Below, one piece after another: positions 41,689-51,702 of a stretch of 64,000 nt of DNA; within the stretch, counting starts at the first letter, position 1, and every line of letters starts with the position of its first letter. Source of the DNA: Alphaproteobacteria bacterium SO-S41 (GTDB taxonomy: Bacteria; Pseudomonadota; Alphaproteobacteria; Micropepsales; Micropepsaceae); assembly GCA_019670725.1 (NCBI GenBank), contig AP024629.1, positions 3,100,001 to 3,164,000 of the forward strand. The letters are read 5' to 3'. Position numbers and translations under genes: made by a program. The notes under the pieces are model-generated. The model searched no databases and was not told the DNA's origin. It worked only from the letters and a program-made list of their open reading frames with translations.

Positions 41689-44600
41689 CTAGCTGGGGGG
41701 ATAAACTTCGAACATGAACGTGCCGGGCAACGAAGATGGGCTCGACGCGCTCGTCGTCACGTAGGTGACGCCGGAGAAAGCGGTGATCGTGGCGTCGACG
41801 CCGGGGTGAACGCCGAAATGCTTGGAGCCGTCGTTCGCTCCGATGGCGGGCACGTTGTTGACAGCGGCTGTCCAGCCGGTGAACGCCTTGGTCGAAACAC
41901 CCGGGGTCTTTAGGGAGGCTTCAGTCGTGTGGAAGCCGATCGCCTCGGTGCGGATGAACGTGTAACTCCCACCATTCGGGCGGTAATAGAGGGCGGCCTC
42001 GCAATACCAGTCGGTCTCATAGCTGCCGCTCCCCGGGATCTCCTCGACCGATGAGACGCACTTCGCGGTGCCGCTGAAGGTGAAGACGTAGTTGCCGCCA
42101 TCGGCGTCGTCGGTCGTCGGTTTCGAGCAGCGCCAGGCTGGCGTTCCGCCGATATTCGTGCCGGCGTTCGAGGTCTGACCGGTGGGCGTGCCGGGCGTGA
42201 ATTTCTTGCAGTAGGGCGTGAAGCCGGTCGGACCTGCTGCGTCAGCCCGAACCACCCAGGTTTCGGTCCCTGAGACCGCGGGAGGGCTGTTGATCACCGG
42301 CTTGATGTACGGGACGCCGCTGCCATAGCTGCCTGTGAAAGTGACCGGTACACCATCCGACCCCGGCACAAGGTTTGGCCTCACCGCCACGCGGTGCGCG
42401 ATGGTGGCGACGGCCGAGGGGTAGACGCTCAGGTTTCGAATCATAGCGTCGTTCAGCTCGACGCGGCCGCCATTCACCATGAACGCCGGCACGTCCGACG
42501 TTCCGTCGCTGATCTTGAACACGTCGGTCAGCCAGACGACCTCCGACGTGTCGCCATCGTTCACGCTCGTCATGCCGCTGATCTTGCCGCCGACGTTCGT
42601 CTTGAAGCCCTTGATGGCGCTGGCCTTGCCGAGCGCATCGACCGCGACCGAGCCGAAATCCTCCAGATCGGCCGACATGTCGTCGAAATCGGCGGACAGG
42701 ATCGTGAACTGGCTCGCGATCGCCGCTTCCGCGTCGGAGAGCGCGGCGCTGACGGCGGTCACGCTGGCCCGCGTCGCCGTCTCGCGTACGATATCGACGG
42801 CGACCAGCACCGGCCCGCCGGTGAAGCTGGCTTTGAACCGCAGCTGCCAGACCCTGTTGGCATTGTTGGTGATGCCCGTCGGGTTCGTGACGACCCATTC
42901 GAGATCGAGCGTATCTCCGCCGGCGACGATCGCATTGGCCGAGTTGTTGACGCTCGGATCGACCGCCTGGCCGTGCTTCAGGCTGAACCAAGCGACGCCC
43001 GGTAGGTGGAGCACCGGCCAGATCGCGCCGGCGAACGACACGCCTGCATTCCAGCACCGGAAGCGGACCTTGCAGGTTTCGCCCGGATTGACGGGAAAGA
43101 AATCGGTGCTGAAATCATACGTACCGTCGCCAAACTGCAGCCCGCGGCGCTGCTCCCACCACGACGCCAGATCTGTTCCGGTCACGCCGGCCGGCAGGTT
43201 CCAGAAGGACGGGTCGCGGATTTCCGGGTCGGGCAGCAGGCTCTCGCCGCGGCCGGAGAATTTCGCCTCCAGCACCGCGCGGGCGACCGCCTCGGCGCTG
43301 TCGCCGTCGACCCGTGCCGCGTTGATCTCGGTCAGCTTGGCGCTGAGGTCCGCTTCGCCATCGCGCGCCGCCGTCAGCTCAGTCTCGATGGCGGCGAGCG
43401 CGCCGTCCTGGTCGGCGAGCGTCCCGCTATGGGTGGTCAGCGTGGCCTCGGCAATCTCGACCCGGCTATCCATCGCCTCGATCAGGCCGGCCAGCGCCGT
43501 GTCTCCGTCCTCGCGGGCGACCGCGACGGCCGTAACGCTGGCCCGCGTCGCCGTCTCGCGCACGATGTCGAAGGCGATCGCGACATAGGCGCCGGTCCAA
43601 CTGCCCTTGATGCGCAGCTGCCAACGCGCATTGGTATTGTTGGTGACGCCGCTGGGGTTCGTGACGACCCATTCGAGATCGCCGGTGTCGCTCGTCGCGA
43701 CGATCGCGTTCGCAGCGTCCGGCGCATCGTCTATGTCGATGCCTTCGCCGTGCTTCAGGCTGAACCAAGCGACGCTCGGCATGTGGATCAGCGGCTGAAC
43801 GTTGCCGGCGAAACCCGGATTCGCGACGATCCGGGCTGTGATCTTGTAGCTGGCGCCGATCGCCACCGGGAAAAAGTCGCTGCTGAAGTCGTAGGCTCCG
43901 GGCGCCAGAACGATGTAGCGCGGAAACCGCCAGCCGCTCGTATCGCCGAACGTCACGCCGGCCGGCGCGTTCCAGAACGTCGGATCGCGAAGCTGCGGGT
44001 CGGGCAACAGGCTCTCGCCGCGACCGACGATCAGATTGGCCAGCCGCGTCACCGCGGCGTCCTGGTCTGCCACGGCGTCATCGAGCGCATCGGAGAGATC
44101 GCTCACGTCGCCGGCGACATCGGCGATATCGGTGTTCAACAGAACGATATCGGCCTCGGCCGTCGCAAGTTCGGTGAGAAGCTGGGTGACGGTCTTGTCG
44201 CCGACCTTCGTACCGGTGGGCGCGCCGACCGAGCCGACCGGTACGAAGGCCGTGCCGGCGCCGTTCACCTGATACTGGATGCTGCCGTCGAGATAGATCT
44301 TCCCCGGCTGCGCGACGCCCGGTGCCGGCAGCACGCCTGAAACCACCTCGACCCGCTTCGACGCCTCGCCGTCGATCTTGGTCTGCAGCGCCTTCTCGGT
44401 CGCAAGCGCCGCTTCGAACAGGATCTGAAACGCCGCCCCGTCGATGGACGTGACACCGTCCTCATCCCAAGGGACCGGCGTCTGCATGAGGTCCAGGAAG
44501 TCGGCGAGATCATCGATCGCCAGCTCGTGGTTCGTCTTCGTGGTCGTGATGCCCAGCCCCGTCGCACGCGAACTGAGGGCGGGCTGAGCCGCCAGCAAGG

Positions 44601-47490
44601 CTTTGATGAGGGGGTTCCGGGTCTGCTTTTCGGCCGGCGAGTAAGTGTCGTCGTAGGCGGCGTCACCGCCGCCCGTGCCGAGATCGCCCGTCCATTCGAA
44701 CCACGGGCCGTCTTCGAAGCGCCCTTTGGCCTGCACGCGGACGGTGCGATCGGGGCCGGACTTCAGCAGAACGACGAGCGGCGAGACGCGGGAATCGCCC
44801 TTAGGAAGGCCATCGACTTCCACGCGATAGCCGCGCGAGGCGCTGGCGCCGACCACCGTGATCGTGACCTCGATCCAGCCGGTCGAGCCGCCCGGCGACA
44901 CATTAAGACTGTCGATCGTGAGATCTTCAGCGTCCGGCCCGTCAGGATCCGAGACCTCGGCCGGCGGATCGACCTCGTCGGCCGTGTAGACCTCGGGCGC
45001 GTCGTTGACGAGGGCGATACTAGACTTGTCCCAAGACTTCGGCCGCGCCTCGACCACCCGCATATCGAGCGCGAACTGGTCGAGCGATTTGCCGAACACG
45101 AAATGGCTGGGCAGACGCCGGCCGTTGGCGTTGTCGATCGTCAGCAGCGTCATGAGGCTCGGCGCGCCGCCGGGCAGAGGCTTGGCGATCCAGCCGCGTG
45201 CGGGGTTGCCACCTGGATCGCGGAAGATCTCGAAAGGCCCGATCGCGCGGCCGTTCGGCCGCGTGAAGGTCGCGTAATGCGCCAGATCGTCGTCGCGCCA
45301 GTCGAAGGCGATCGCGGCGGTGACGACGAAGCGGTCAGTGACCTCCTGGACAGTCTTCAGCTCCGCGACGCTGCCATAGCGCGGCACATCGTGGCTGAAG
45401 GCGATCTTGCCACCCGGAAACAGTGCCCTGCCTTCCATCTCGCTGTCGATCGAGACGAAGGTGCGGCGCTTGAGATCGGAGGTCGCCTCGTAAATGCCCT
45501 CCCTGAACGCGTGGGCGCGCTGCTGGACGCCGGGAAGCACCAGGCGCTTGGGATAGAGCCCCGGTGAACCCGTGGGCACGCAGAGCACGCTGGCGTCGAT
45601 CTTCCAGGTGCGCTCGTCGGTATAGATCACCTCGACGCAGTCCGTGCCCTGCTCGGACCCGAACAGCGTATCGAGCGCGAAGGATCCTTTGACGGTGTTG
45701 AGCGGCGTGAAGGCACTGGCATAGGCGGCGCGCGGCTCGTCACGGATGAAGCTGACGATGCCGCCCGCGATCAGCGGTCGTGCGCGGCCAGCGCGGGCGA
45801 CGACGCGCAGTTGCTCCCAGGCGGACTTCCGCTGGTCGAAGACGAAGTCGAACTTGTCGCCCCGCGATTCCCAGGTGGCGTGGAGGGTTTCCAGCGTGGC
45901 GACATCGAGCCGGCTGTCCGGCCAGTACCGCCGCACCATGTAGGCAAGGACCGGCGCGATGGCGCGCGTCGGCGCGGGAGCGGCCCAGCCACCGCCGCCG
46001 CGCCACGGCAGCCAGCGGGTCTTGATCGCATAGACCTGGTTGAGCGAATTGCCTTGGACCTGCTCGTTGGCCTTCGCACGCAGCAACAGGACCGATCGTC
46101 CGGGCCAGCCGGTCGATGGCGCGAAATATGCCTTCAGCGAGCCCCAGACCGTCTCATCGATCACTGCCGTCTTGTTCGACCGGCCGCTGGTGACGCGCCC
46201 GCGGACCTCCCAGCGATCATAGGCGTCGCTGAGCGTGCATTTGAAGCTGCAGCGGACCGGCTTGTTGATCTGCCCGCGCGTGATGTTCTCGAAGATGTAG
46301 AGGTGCCAGTCCGCCAGCGGCTCGCCCACCTCGTCGATCGGTCGCGCCCAATAGCCAACCGTGACCGTGATTGGTGCCGCGGTGCCGTCATTGTTCGCCC
46401 AGCCGAGGCCGCGCGGGAAAAGCACGTCGACGCCGAAGCCGATCGCCTTGGTGCCGGCGGCGTTGAGGACGTAGCCGCCGAGCCAGTTGTCATCGTCCGG
46501 CCCATCGGCCGCGACCATGACTGCGCCGCTGACCTCCGGGCTCGCTTTGACGACGTCGGTGAACAGCGTTGGCACGTCGCCGGGATGCACGATCTGGTAC
46601 TGGACGCTGTCGTAAGCGGGGTTTCGAACGCCGTCGCGGACCAGATAGGTGTCCGCGAAGCCGAATTCTTCCCAGGTGAATTTGCCGATACCGGCCGACA
46701 GCGTCTTGTGAACGACGGGATCGTCGTTCTCGTATTCGATGTAGTCCTCGGCCGCGCTGTCGAGCACATGGCGCGTGCAGCCCACCGCCTCCGGCACGGC
46801 CTGGCCGAGGCGCGGGAAATTGCCGCTGCCCGAGATCGAATAGGTCGGGCTCGCCTGTTCCGCATTGCCGAGCTGCGCCTTGGGCGCCGGCATCAGCGCA
46901 TTGACAGCCATGTTGAGGCCGGCCGCGACGACGGCGGTGGAGACCGCGAGCGCGGTTTCGGCGCTTGTGAAAAGCGCCATGCCCTCAGGACCAAGCGCCA
47001 ACGCCAGCTCGGGTGCAACGATCGCCGTCACAACGAGAATGGCGATCGCCGCGAGGATCCGCAGCGCCTGGCTGTTCTTGCCGCCCTGCGGCAACGCCAT
47101 CGCCAGCAGCACGTCGCCATCACGGACCCGTGTCGCTGCCCAATCCGCGCGCGCCACCGGGATCAGGTTGAGCGTGACGAGGATCGGCATGCCGAGATGC
47201 AGATCCGTCGCGTCGAGCGCCGCGGCGATCGTGTCGCCGCTATTGATGACGCGTCGCTCGGCCACCATCTCGGCCGACCAAACCGCTCCGGTCCAGACCA
47301 TATAGGCCTTGCCGTCCGTCGTCGGCGCACCGCCGATGCTGTCGATCGGCACCAGTGAAGTGCCGTCGTACCAATCCCTTGTCGCGGCATTGCGCCTCAG
47401 CATGGCGTTCAGCGCGAACTCGATCTCTTCGTCGGTTGCCTTTCGGGCGGGCGACATGGTGTCGTCCGCATAAGGGATCAGGGCGCTCAT
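41689..47490 (-). CDS. Phage tail-tip/host-specificity protein J
   Basis: The start at 47490 (ATG overlapping the previous stop) gives 1933 residues; the frame is open further but out of the known gene order. A hydrophobic stretch occurs at about 140-190 (ILAAIAILVVTAIVAPELALAL). The centre matches lambda-J-like tip proteins. Two tandem modules of about 255 residues each begin GRGESLLPDP (near nucleotides 44030 and 43256), each a beta domain plus coiled coil. The C-terminal region has ALGKASAIKGFKTNVGGKIS, as in the DUF1983-type end of J. It determines receptor binding. Confidence 0.88.
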   Translation of the reverse strand: MSALIPYADDTMSPARKATDEEIEFALNAMLRRNAATRDWYDGTSLVPIDSIGGAPTTDGKAYMVWTGAVWSAEMVAERRVINSGDTIAAALDATDLHLGMPILVTLNLIPVARADWAATRVRDGDVLLAMALPQGGKNSQALRILAAIAILVVTAIVAPELALALGPEGMALFTSAETALAVSTAVVAAGLNMAVNALMPAPKAQLGNAEQASPTYSISGSGNFPRLGQAVPEAVGCTRHVLDSAAEDYIEYENDDPVVHKTLSAGIGKFTWEEFGFADTYLVRDGVRNPAYDSVQYQIVHPGDVPTLFTDVVKASPEVSGAVMVAADGPDDDNWLGGYVLNAAGTKAIGFGVDVLFPRGLGWANNDGTAAPITVTVGYWARPIDEVGEPLADWHLYIFENITRGQINKPVRCSFKCTLSDAYDRWEVRGRVTSGRSNKTAVIDETVWGSLKAYFAPSTGWPGRSVLLLRAKANEQVQGNSLNQVYAIKTRWLPWRGGGGWAAPAPTRAIAPVLAYMVRRYWPDSRLDVATLETLHATWESRGDKFDFVFDQRKSAWEQLRVVARAGRARPLIAGGIVSFIRDEPRAAYASAFTPLNTVKGSFALDTLFGSEQGTDCVEVIYTDERTWKIDASVLCVPTGSPGLYPKRLVLPGVQQRAHAFREGIYEATSDLKRRTFVSIDSEMEGRALFPGGKIAFSHDVPRYGSVAELKTVQEVTDRFVVTAAIAFDWRDDDLAHYATFTRPNGRAIGPFEIFRDPGGNPARGWIAKPLPGGAPSLMTLLTIDNANGRRLPSHFVFGKSLDQFALDMRVVEARPKSWDKSSIALVNDAPEVYTADEVDPPAEVSDPDGPDAEDLTIDSLNVSPGGSTGWIEVTITVVGASASRGYRVEVDGLPKGDSRVSPLVVLLKSGPDRTVRVQAKGRFEDGPWFEWTGDLGTGGGDAAYDDTYSPAEKQTRNPLIKALLAAQPALSSRATGLGITTTKTNHELAIDDLADFLDLMQTPVPWDEDGVTSIDGAAFQILFEAALATEKALQTKIDGEASKRVEVVSGVLPAPGVAQPGKIYLDGSIQYQVNGAGTAFVPVGSVGAPTGTKVGDKTVTQLLTELATAEADIVLLNTDIADVAGDVSDLSDALDDAVADQDAAVTRLANLIVGRGESLLPDPQLRDPTFWNAPAGVTFGDTSGWRFPRYIVLAPGAYDFSSDFFPVAIGASYKITARIVANPGFAGNVQPLIHMPSVAWFSLKHGEGIDIDDAPDAANAIVATSDTGDLEWVVTNPSGVTNNTNARWQLRIKGSWTGAYVAIAFDIVRETATRASVTAVAVAREDGDTALAGLIEAMDSRVEIAEATLTTHSGTLADQDGALAAIETELTAARDGEADLSAKLTEINAARVDGDSAEAVARAVLEAKFSGRGESLLPDPEIRDPSFWNLPAGVTGTDLASWWEQRRGLQFGDGTYDFSTDFFPVNPGETCKVRFRCWNAGVSFAGAIWPVLHLPGVAWFSLKHGQAVDPSVNNSANAIVAGGDTLDLEWVVTNPTGITNNANRVWQLRFKASFTGGPVLVAVDIVRETATRASVTAVSAALSDAEAAIASQFTILSADFDDMSADLEDFGSVAVDALGKASAIKGFKTNVGGKISGMTSVNDGDTSEVVWLTDVFKISDGTSDVPAFMVNGGRVELNDAMIRNLSVYPSAVATIAHRVAVRPNLVPGSDGVPVTFTGSYGSGVPYIKPVINSPPAVSGTETWVVRADAAGPTGFTPYCKKFTPGTPTGQTSNAGTNIGGTPAWRCSKPTTDDADGGNYVFTFSGTAKCVSSVEEIPGSGSYETDWYCEAALYYRPNGGSYTFIRTEAIGFHTTEASLKTPGVSTKAFTGWTAAVNNVPAIGANDGSKHFGVHPGVDATITAFSGVTYVTTSASSPSSLPGTFMFEVYPPS

Positions 47491-47987
47491 GCCGCCGCCT
47501 CGGCGGCCATCGCCCCACCGCTGGGCGGCTGGTAGACGAGCCAACGCAAGCGTTGGAAGCCCATGACGCGCAGTTCCAGCAGACTCGACGTGATGACGCC
47601 ATTGCCCTCGATGGCGTGCGCGACGATTCCGCCGTCGAGCATGAGGCCGAGACCGACATGATGCGGCAGGTTCGATCGGCCCATGAGGCAGATCGCGAGA
47701 TGGCTCAACCGGTCGCCGGCACGCCAATCTTTCCGGATCGTCCGGCGCGCCAGCGTCGCGACCAGCTCGTGAATGGGCGCGGTCGGCAGGTCGAGCCCGG
47801 CGAGTTCCTTCAGGCCGTGCCGCACCAGGCCCCAGCAGCCGAACTCGTACGGGCCTTCTGCGCCATCGACCCAGGGCCGGCCGATCAGGCCATTCACCCA
47901 GCGCGCCGCGGCCGAGCGCTCCCATGCGCCCGGCTCGATCGTGTATGGGATGTCAGCGCTGTGCGAGGCCACGATAGTCCTCGACAC
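47487..47987 (-). CDS. Phage tail NlpC/P60-like peptidase
   Basis: The 166-residue protein has a cysteine peptidase layout: Cys51 in FGCWGLVRHGL, His110 in PHHVGLGLM and His124 in IVAHAIEG. It would cut peptidoglycan during DNA injection, like lambda K. It overlaps DUF1833 by 35 bp if the ATG at 47987 is used; a GTG at 47972 is possible. It is followed at once by the J gene. Confidence 0.85.
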   Translation of the reverse strand: MSRTIVASHSADIPYTIEPGAWERSAAARWVNGLIGRPWVDGAEGPYEFGCWGLVRHGLKELAGLDLPTAPIHELVATLARRTIRKDWRAGDRLSHLAICLMGRSNLPHHVGLGLMLDGGIVAHAIEGNGVITSSLLELRVMGFQRLRWLVYQPPSGGAMAAEAAA

Positions 47988-48507
47988 GGTAGGTCTCGCT
48001 GGGGAATGCGGCGTTCAGCATGTCGAAAAAGCCGAGCCGCGCCGTGGCGCGCAGGACCGTCGCCCGTGCCCGCTTGGCGCTGAAGCCGTCGATGATGAAC
48101 TCGGGGCCGAAAAAACGGCGCGACGGCAGGAACTCGCGATAGGTGACGAAGATCGGATCGTTGGTGTCGCCGGCGCGCTTGAACTGCGGCATCAGCTCGG
48201 CCGACGCGTTATCGATGCCGATCTCGGCTTCGGGCACGCCGGTGTCCGAATGCTCGGGCAGCTTCACGTCGATCGGCACGCCGCGAAATTCGACCAGGTC
48301 GCCCGGATCGGCCGGCGCATCGGCGTTGAGTTTCAAATCCCAGTCGCGATTGTCGAGCACCAGGCGCACCGCGGTCAGCGGCTCGCCTTCCTCGTCCAGG
48401 AAGGCAGGATGGCGCAGCTCCAGCGTGCCGAGCACCGGCTCCTTGGTCGGGGCCGACGCGTAGGCTTCGAGGATGGCCTCGGAGAATAGATCGTCGAGCG
48501 TGCTCAC
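47953..48507 (-). CDS. DUF1833-family phage tail protein
   Basis: GTG at 48507 overlaps the upstream stop by 4 bp and gives 184 residues. The block RLVLDNRDWDLKLNADAPADPGDLVEFRGVPIDVKLPE fits DUF1833 minor tail proteins, which precede the NlpC and J genes in related phages. It probably belongs to the distal tail. Confidence 0.82.
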   Translation of the reverse strand: MSTLDDLFSEAILEAYASAPTKEPVLGTLELRHPAFLDEEGEPLTAVRLVLDNRDWDLKLNADAPADPGDLVEFRGVPIDVKLPEHSDTGVPEAEIGIDNASAELMPQFKRAGDTNDPIFVTYREFLPSRRFFGPEFIIDGFSAKRARATVLRATARLGFFDMLNAAFPSETYRVEDYRGLAQR

Positions 48508-48926
48508 GGGATCGCCCCTGCCCAGCGCGCGTTCACCTCGGCCTTTGTGAGGACCTTCAGATCTTCGACTTCCAGATTGACGGCGACCGTCCACGTCACG
48601 CCCCGCAGCGTCGCGTCGTAGGGCGAGACGAAGCGGCAGGCGGCGGCGGCATAGCCCTCGCCGTAATAGATCGGCGCGTCGAACCAGTTGGCGCCCTGGT
48701 CGAGCGCATCGGGATCGGCATAGATCGCCTTGAAGAGTTCGAACTGGCCCAGCGAAAGCGGCAACGCGGCGGGATAAGGCCAGAGGCCGTCAGTCCAGCG
48801 CCGCCGCACGCGCGCCTTGGGCGCTTCCATATCCGTGCGGGCCAGCACGTTGGGCGGCGTGATCTTGAGCGCCGACTTCAACGACCAGGGCGGCAGGTAG
48901 GCGGTGGGCCACTGAAAGTTCGCCAT
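48504..48926 (-). CDS. Minor tail protein of unknown family
   Basis: The 140-residue protein has many aromatic residues (FQWPTAYLPPW, RRRWTDGLWPYPAALPLS) and no recognised domain. It starts at the stop of the tape measure gene and overlaps the DUF1833 gene by 4 bp, so it is a distal tail component by position. Confidence 0.75.
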   Translation of the reverse strand: MANFQWPTAYLPPWSLKSALKITPPNVLARTDMEAPKARVRRRWTDGLWPYPAALPLSLGQFELFKAIYADPDALDQGANWFDAPIYYGEGYAAAACRFVSPYDATLRGVTWTVAVNLEVEDLKVLTKAEVNARWAGAIP

Positions 48927-51310
48927 CAGTTGACCGCCCGCTGCGCGTTGAACGCGGTCTGCAAGACCTGGTTGAGTGGGCCGACGCCCTTGGCGACATT
49001 CCCGGCCATGCGGGTTTCCGCTTCGTCGAAGATCGCGTCGAGATTGAGCCCGCCATCCGCGCCCTGGCTCTGCTCAATCCGATCGCCCTTGCCGTCCTTC
49101 ACCAGGCGGACGGTGAGGTTGATCGGGATGCCGGCCATCTGCCACATGCCGCCTGCGCCGCGAGCCATGTCGATGACACTGGAGGATCCAGCGCCGCCCG
49201 TGACGAAGCCGCCTTCGGCATAGCCCTTCAGCGAGCGGTGAAGCCGGTCGAGATTGCCGACGCCGGCGGCGCGCGTGGCCGGCGCGCTGAAGACATATTC
49301 GTTGCCGTGAACGAGGCCGACAGCCGTGCTCGGATGGGCCGGGCCGGTCCAGCCACCGGTGTCGAAGCCGCGGTTGAAAAACCAGTCTCCCGGCGACTTG
49401 AAAGCGCTGCCTGCAATGTCCAGCAGCCACGACGCGCCCTTGTCGAACCCCGGCTGCACGAGGCGCTGCCAACTCATTTTCGCCAGCGTGTCCAGGAAGG
49501 CGCTCAGCAGCTCGTCCAGGCTTGTCTTCCCGGTCGTTACCAACCGCCGCCAGGCGTCCTCGCCGGCCGATGACATGCTCCTGAGGCCGTCCTCGGAGGT
49601 GCGCGCGAAGTCCAAGGAGTCGCGCCGTAGATCCATCAGCCCGCGCTTGAGGCCGGACGCCCAGTCGGTGCGGCGGCGCAGATCCTCCTCGTAGGCGTCG
49701 GCGACCATGCCATTGAAGATCTGATCGATGTCGGCGGCGAACTCGGCATGGCCTTTGCCGGTCGCGTCGAGGGCGGCGATGCTGGCATCGCGCCACTGCT
49801 CCGCCTTTGCGATGCCGCGTTCATAGACCGGCAGCATGTCGGTCAGCCGCTTCTGGATATCCTCGGCCGCGCGCGCCCGTTCGCGCTCCGCCTGCTTGGC
49901 AACACGCTCGGCTTCGCGTTTCGCCCGGTCGGCCTCGCGCTGCGCCGTTGCCGCGGCTTCACGATCGCCGCGGGTGATCGAGTCCTTCAGCTCCTTCTGC
50001 TCGCGCAACAGGCCGTTAAGCGCCGCCTCGGCGCGGGTCCGGTCTTCGCCCGTCACGCCCTTGTCGGCGAGCACACCGCGCACCAGCCCCATCTCATCGG
50101 AGAGCTGCGACATGCGCGTTTCGCGCGGATTGACGCGCCGGTCGATGTCGCCGATCTGCAAGTTCAGGGCTTCGCGTCGGTTGGCGACGCCGGAGAGCAG
50201 GCTCGCCGTGCCTTGCGCGCCGGCCAGCATCGAGATGGCCCAGCCGTCGTTCAGCTGCGAGGCCTGCTTGACGAAACTCGACAAGCCCTCGGGCATCTGG
50301 CCGAGCGCATCCCAGACATTGCTGACGGCGTTGCCGATGCCCTCGATCGCCCAGGCGACGGTGCTTGCTTCCTTCGCGGTGTCGGCGAAGCGCGCATTGA
50401 TGCCTTCCATCAACGTCTGCTGCGCTTCCCACATCTGGCCCGAGCGTTCCATCTGCTCGATCTGGCGGGCTTCGCTCTCGGTGAAGACGCCATAGCTGCG
50501 TGCCAGCTCGCGCGCCGCCTTGCTGGGCGACGCCATCGCCTCCGCCAGCTTCTCCAAGGCGGTCGCGGTATCGGTGCCCGTCGCGATCCCGAAGCCGCGG
50601 GCGGCGCCGGCCGCGAGCTTCATGGCCTCGGTCGACTGACTGCCGGCATTGATCAGCGCGGCGGCCATCGTGCGCCCCTCGCGCGATGAGACGCCGGCAA
50701 GGCTGCTGATGTCGTCCGCAAGATCCCGTGCCGCCTGGCGGCTGATCCCGAGGGTGCGGTTATGCACGTCGGCCGCGACGTCCACTTCGCGGATCGAGGC
50801 CGCATAGGATTCGTGCGCCGCGACGGCGGTCAGCACTGTCGCCGCCGTGGCGCCCAGGGCGAGCCGCCAGGCGCCGATCGTCCCGACCAAACCCTGCAGC
50901 GCCGCCTTGGGGCTTTCGAAGGCCTGTGCGAGCTGGGGGCCTTGCTGCATGGCGATCATCCAGGCCGGCGTCCCCGACGCCGCCGAGGCGAAGACATCGC
51001 TCACCGTGTAGGTGACCGCCTGCGACTGCATCCGCGCCTTGTTGCGCGCTGACCTCTCAGCGGCCTGCTCGGTCCGCTGGATCTCGCGCTGGGCGGCGCG
51101 TTGCTCGCGCGCCAGTTCGGCTGCTGCCTTCGCGGCCTCCCGCTGCTCCTTCGTCAGCTTCTCCGTCCCGGATGCCGCGGGCGCGGCGGCGGACGCGACG
51201 CCCTGTTCCGCGACCTTGACCTGGTCGAGCGCCGCGGCGGCCTCTTTCGAGGCGGCCACCAGCTGCTTCGCTTCCAGCTCGATCCGGCCGCTGACGGTGA
51301 AGTTCGTCAC
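48926..51310 (-). CDS. Phage tail tape measure protein
   Basis: The 794-residue protein sets tail length. The N-terminus is a long coiled coil (about 12-105). It is followed by SAASGTPAWMIAMQQGPQLAQAF and a hydrophobic segment (LALGATAATVLTAVAAHE), typical of the TMP_2 type. A second coiled coil lies at about 440-520. The C-terminal part has WTGPAHPSTAVGLVHGNEYVFSAPA, a common tape measure ending. It overlaps the chaperone gene stop by 4 bp. Confidence 0.92.
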   Translation of the reverse strand: MTNFTVSGRIELEAKQLVAASKEAAAALDQVKVAEQGVASAAAPAASGTEKLTKEQREAAKAAAELAREQRAAQREIQRTEQAAERSARNKARMQSQAVTYTVSDVFASAASGTPAWMIAMQQGPQLAQAFESPKAALQGLVGTIGAWRLALGATAATVLTAVAAHESYAASIREVDVAADVHNRTLGISRQAARDLADDISSLAGVSSREGRTMAAALINAGSQSTEAMKLAAGAARGFGIATGTDTATALEKLAEAMASPSKAARELARSYGVFTESEARQIEQMERSGQMWEAQQTLMEGINARFADTAKEASTVAWAIEGIGNAVSNVWDALGQMPEGLSSFVKQASQLNDGWAISMLAGAQGTASLLSGVANRREALNLQIGDIDRRVNPRETRMSQLSDEMGLVRGVLADKGVTGEDRTRAEAALNGLLREQKELKDSITRGDREAAATAQREADRAKREAERVAKQAERERARAAEDIQKRLTDMLPVYERGIAKAEQWRDASIAALDATGKGHAEFAADIDQIFNGMVADAYEEDLRRRTDWASGLKRGLMDLRRDSLDFARTSEDGLRSMSSAGEDAWRRLVTTGKTSLDELLSAFLDTLAKMSWQRLVQPGFDKGASWLLDIAGSAFKSPGDWFFNRGFDTGGWTGPAHPSTAVGLVHGNEYVFSAPATRAAGVGNLDRLHRSLKGYAEGGFVTGGAGSSSVIDMARGAGGMWQMAGIPINLTVRLVKDGKGDRIEQSQGADGGLNLDAIFDEAETRMAGNVAKGVGPLNQVLQTAFNAQRAVN

Positions 51311-51702
51311 AGCCGTACCGCCTGGGCCATCGCGTGCGCCGCTTCAGCCTCGATTGTCTGCAGCTGGTCGAGCAGATCCGCGTCGAGCGTCAGGCCGAGC
51401 GCGCCGGCAACGACGGGCAACACGGCATAGTCCAGCGCGGTCCGCATCAGGATCGCGCCCTTCGGGTGCGGGAGGACGGCGACGCGCCATTGCGTGCCGG
51501 CAGCGAGGAACAGCCGGACGGCGTCCTCGTTTTCGGCCAGCACTTCGATTGCGTCGTCGTCATCGCTCTCCGCCGTTTCCGCGGTGGCGCCAAGGCGCGC
51601 CGCAGCCTCTGGCGACAGGCCCATGGCCGCCGCCTGCTCCTCGATCGTCTCGGTTGGTCCAGCGTCGCGCGGTTGAGCCCAGGCGCGCGCGACGTCGATC
51701 AG
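51307..51702 (-). CDS. Tail assembly chaperone, -1 frameshift extension (GT-like)
   Basis: This frame has no good start of its own. After slippage on the A AAA AAC heptamer, translation re-reads C51702 as the first base of CTG and continues LIDVARAWAQ for 131 residues to 51307. The acidic stretch SDDDDAIEV lies in the middle. Gene order (tube, chaperone, tape measure) and the overlap design are as for lambda G/GT. Confidence 0.8.
   Translation of the reverse strand: MIDVARAWAQPRDAGPTETIEEQAAAMGLSPEAAARLGATAETAESDDDDAIEVLAENEDAVRLFLAAGTQWRVAVLPHPKGAILMRTALDYAVLPVVAGALGLTLDADLLDQLQTIEAEAAHAMAQAVRL

Noticed and set aside
45811-47358. Plus-strand open frame of about 515 codons opposite the tail-tip gene
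   Set aside because: Composition is that of a shadow frame and it runs against the conserved J protein.
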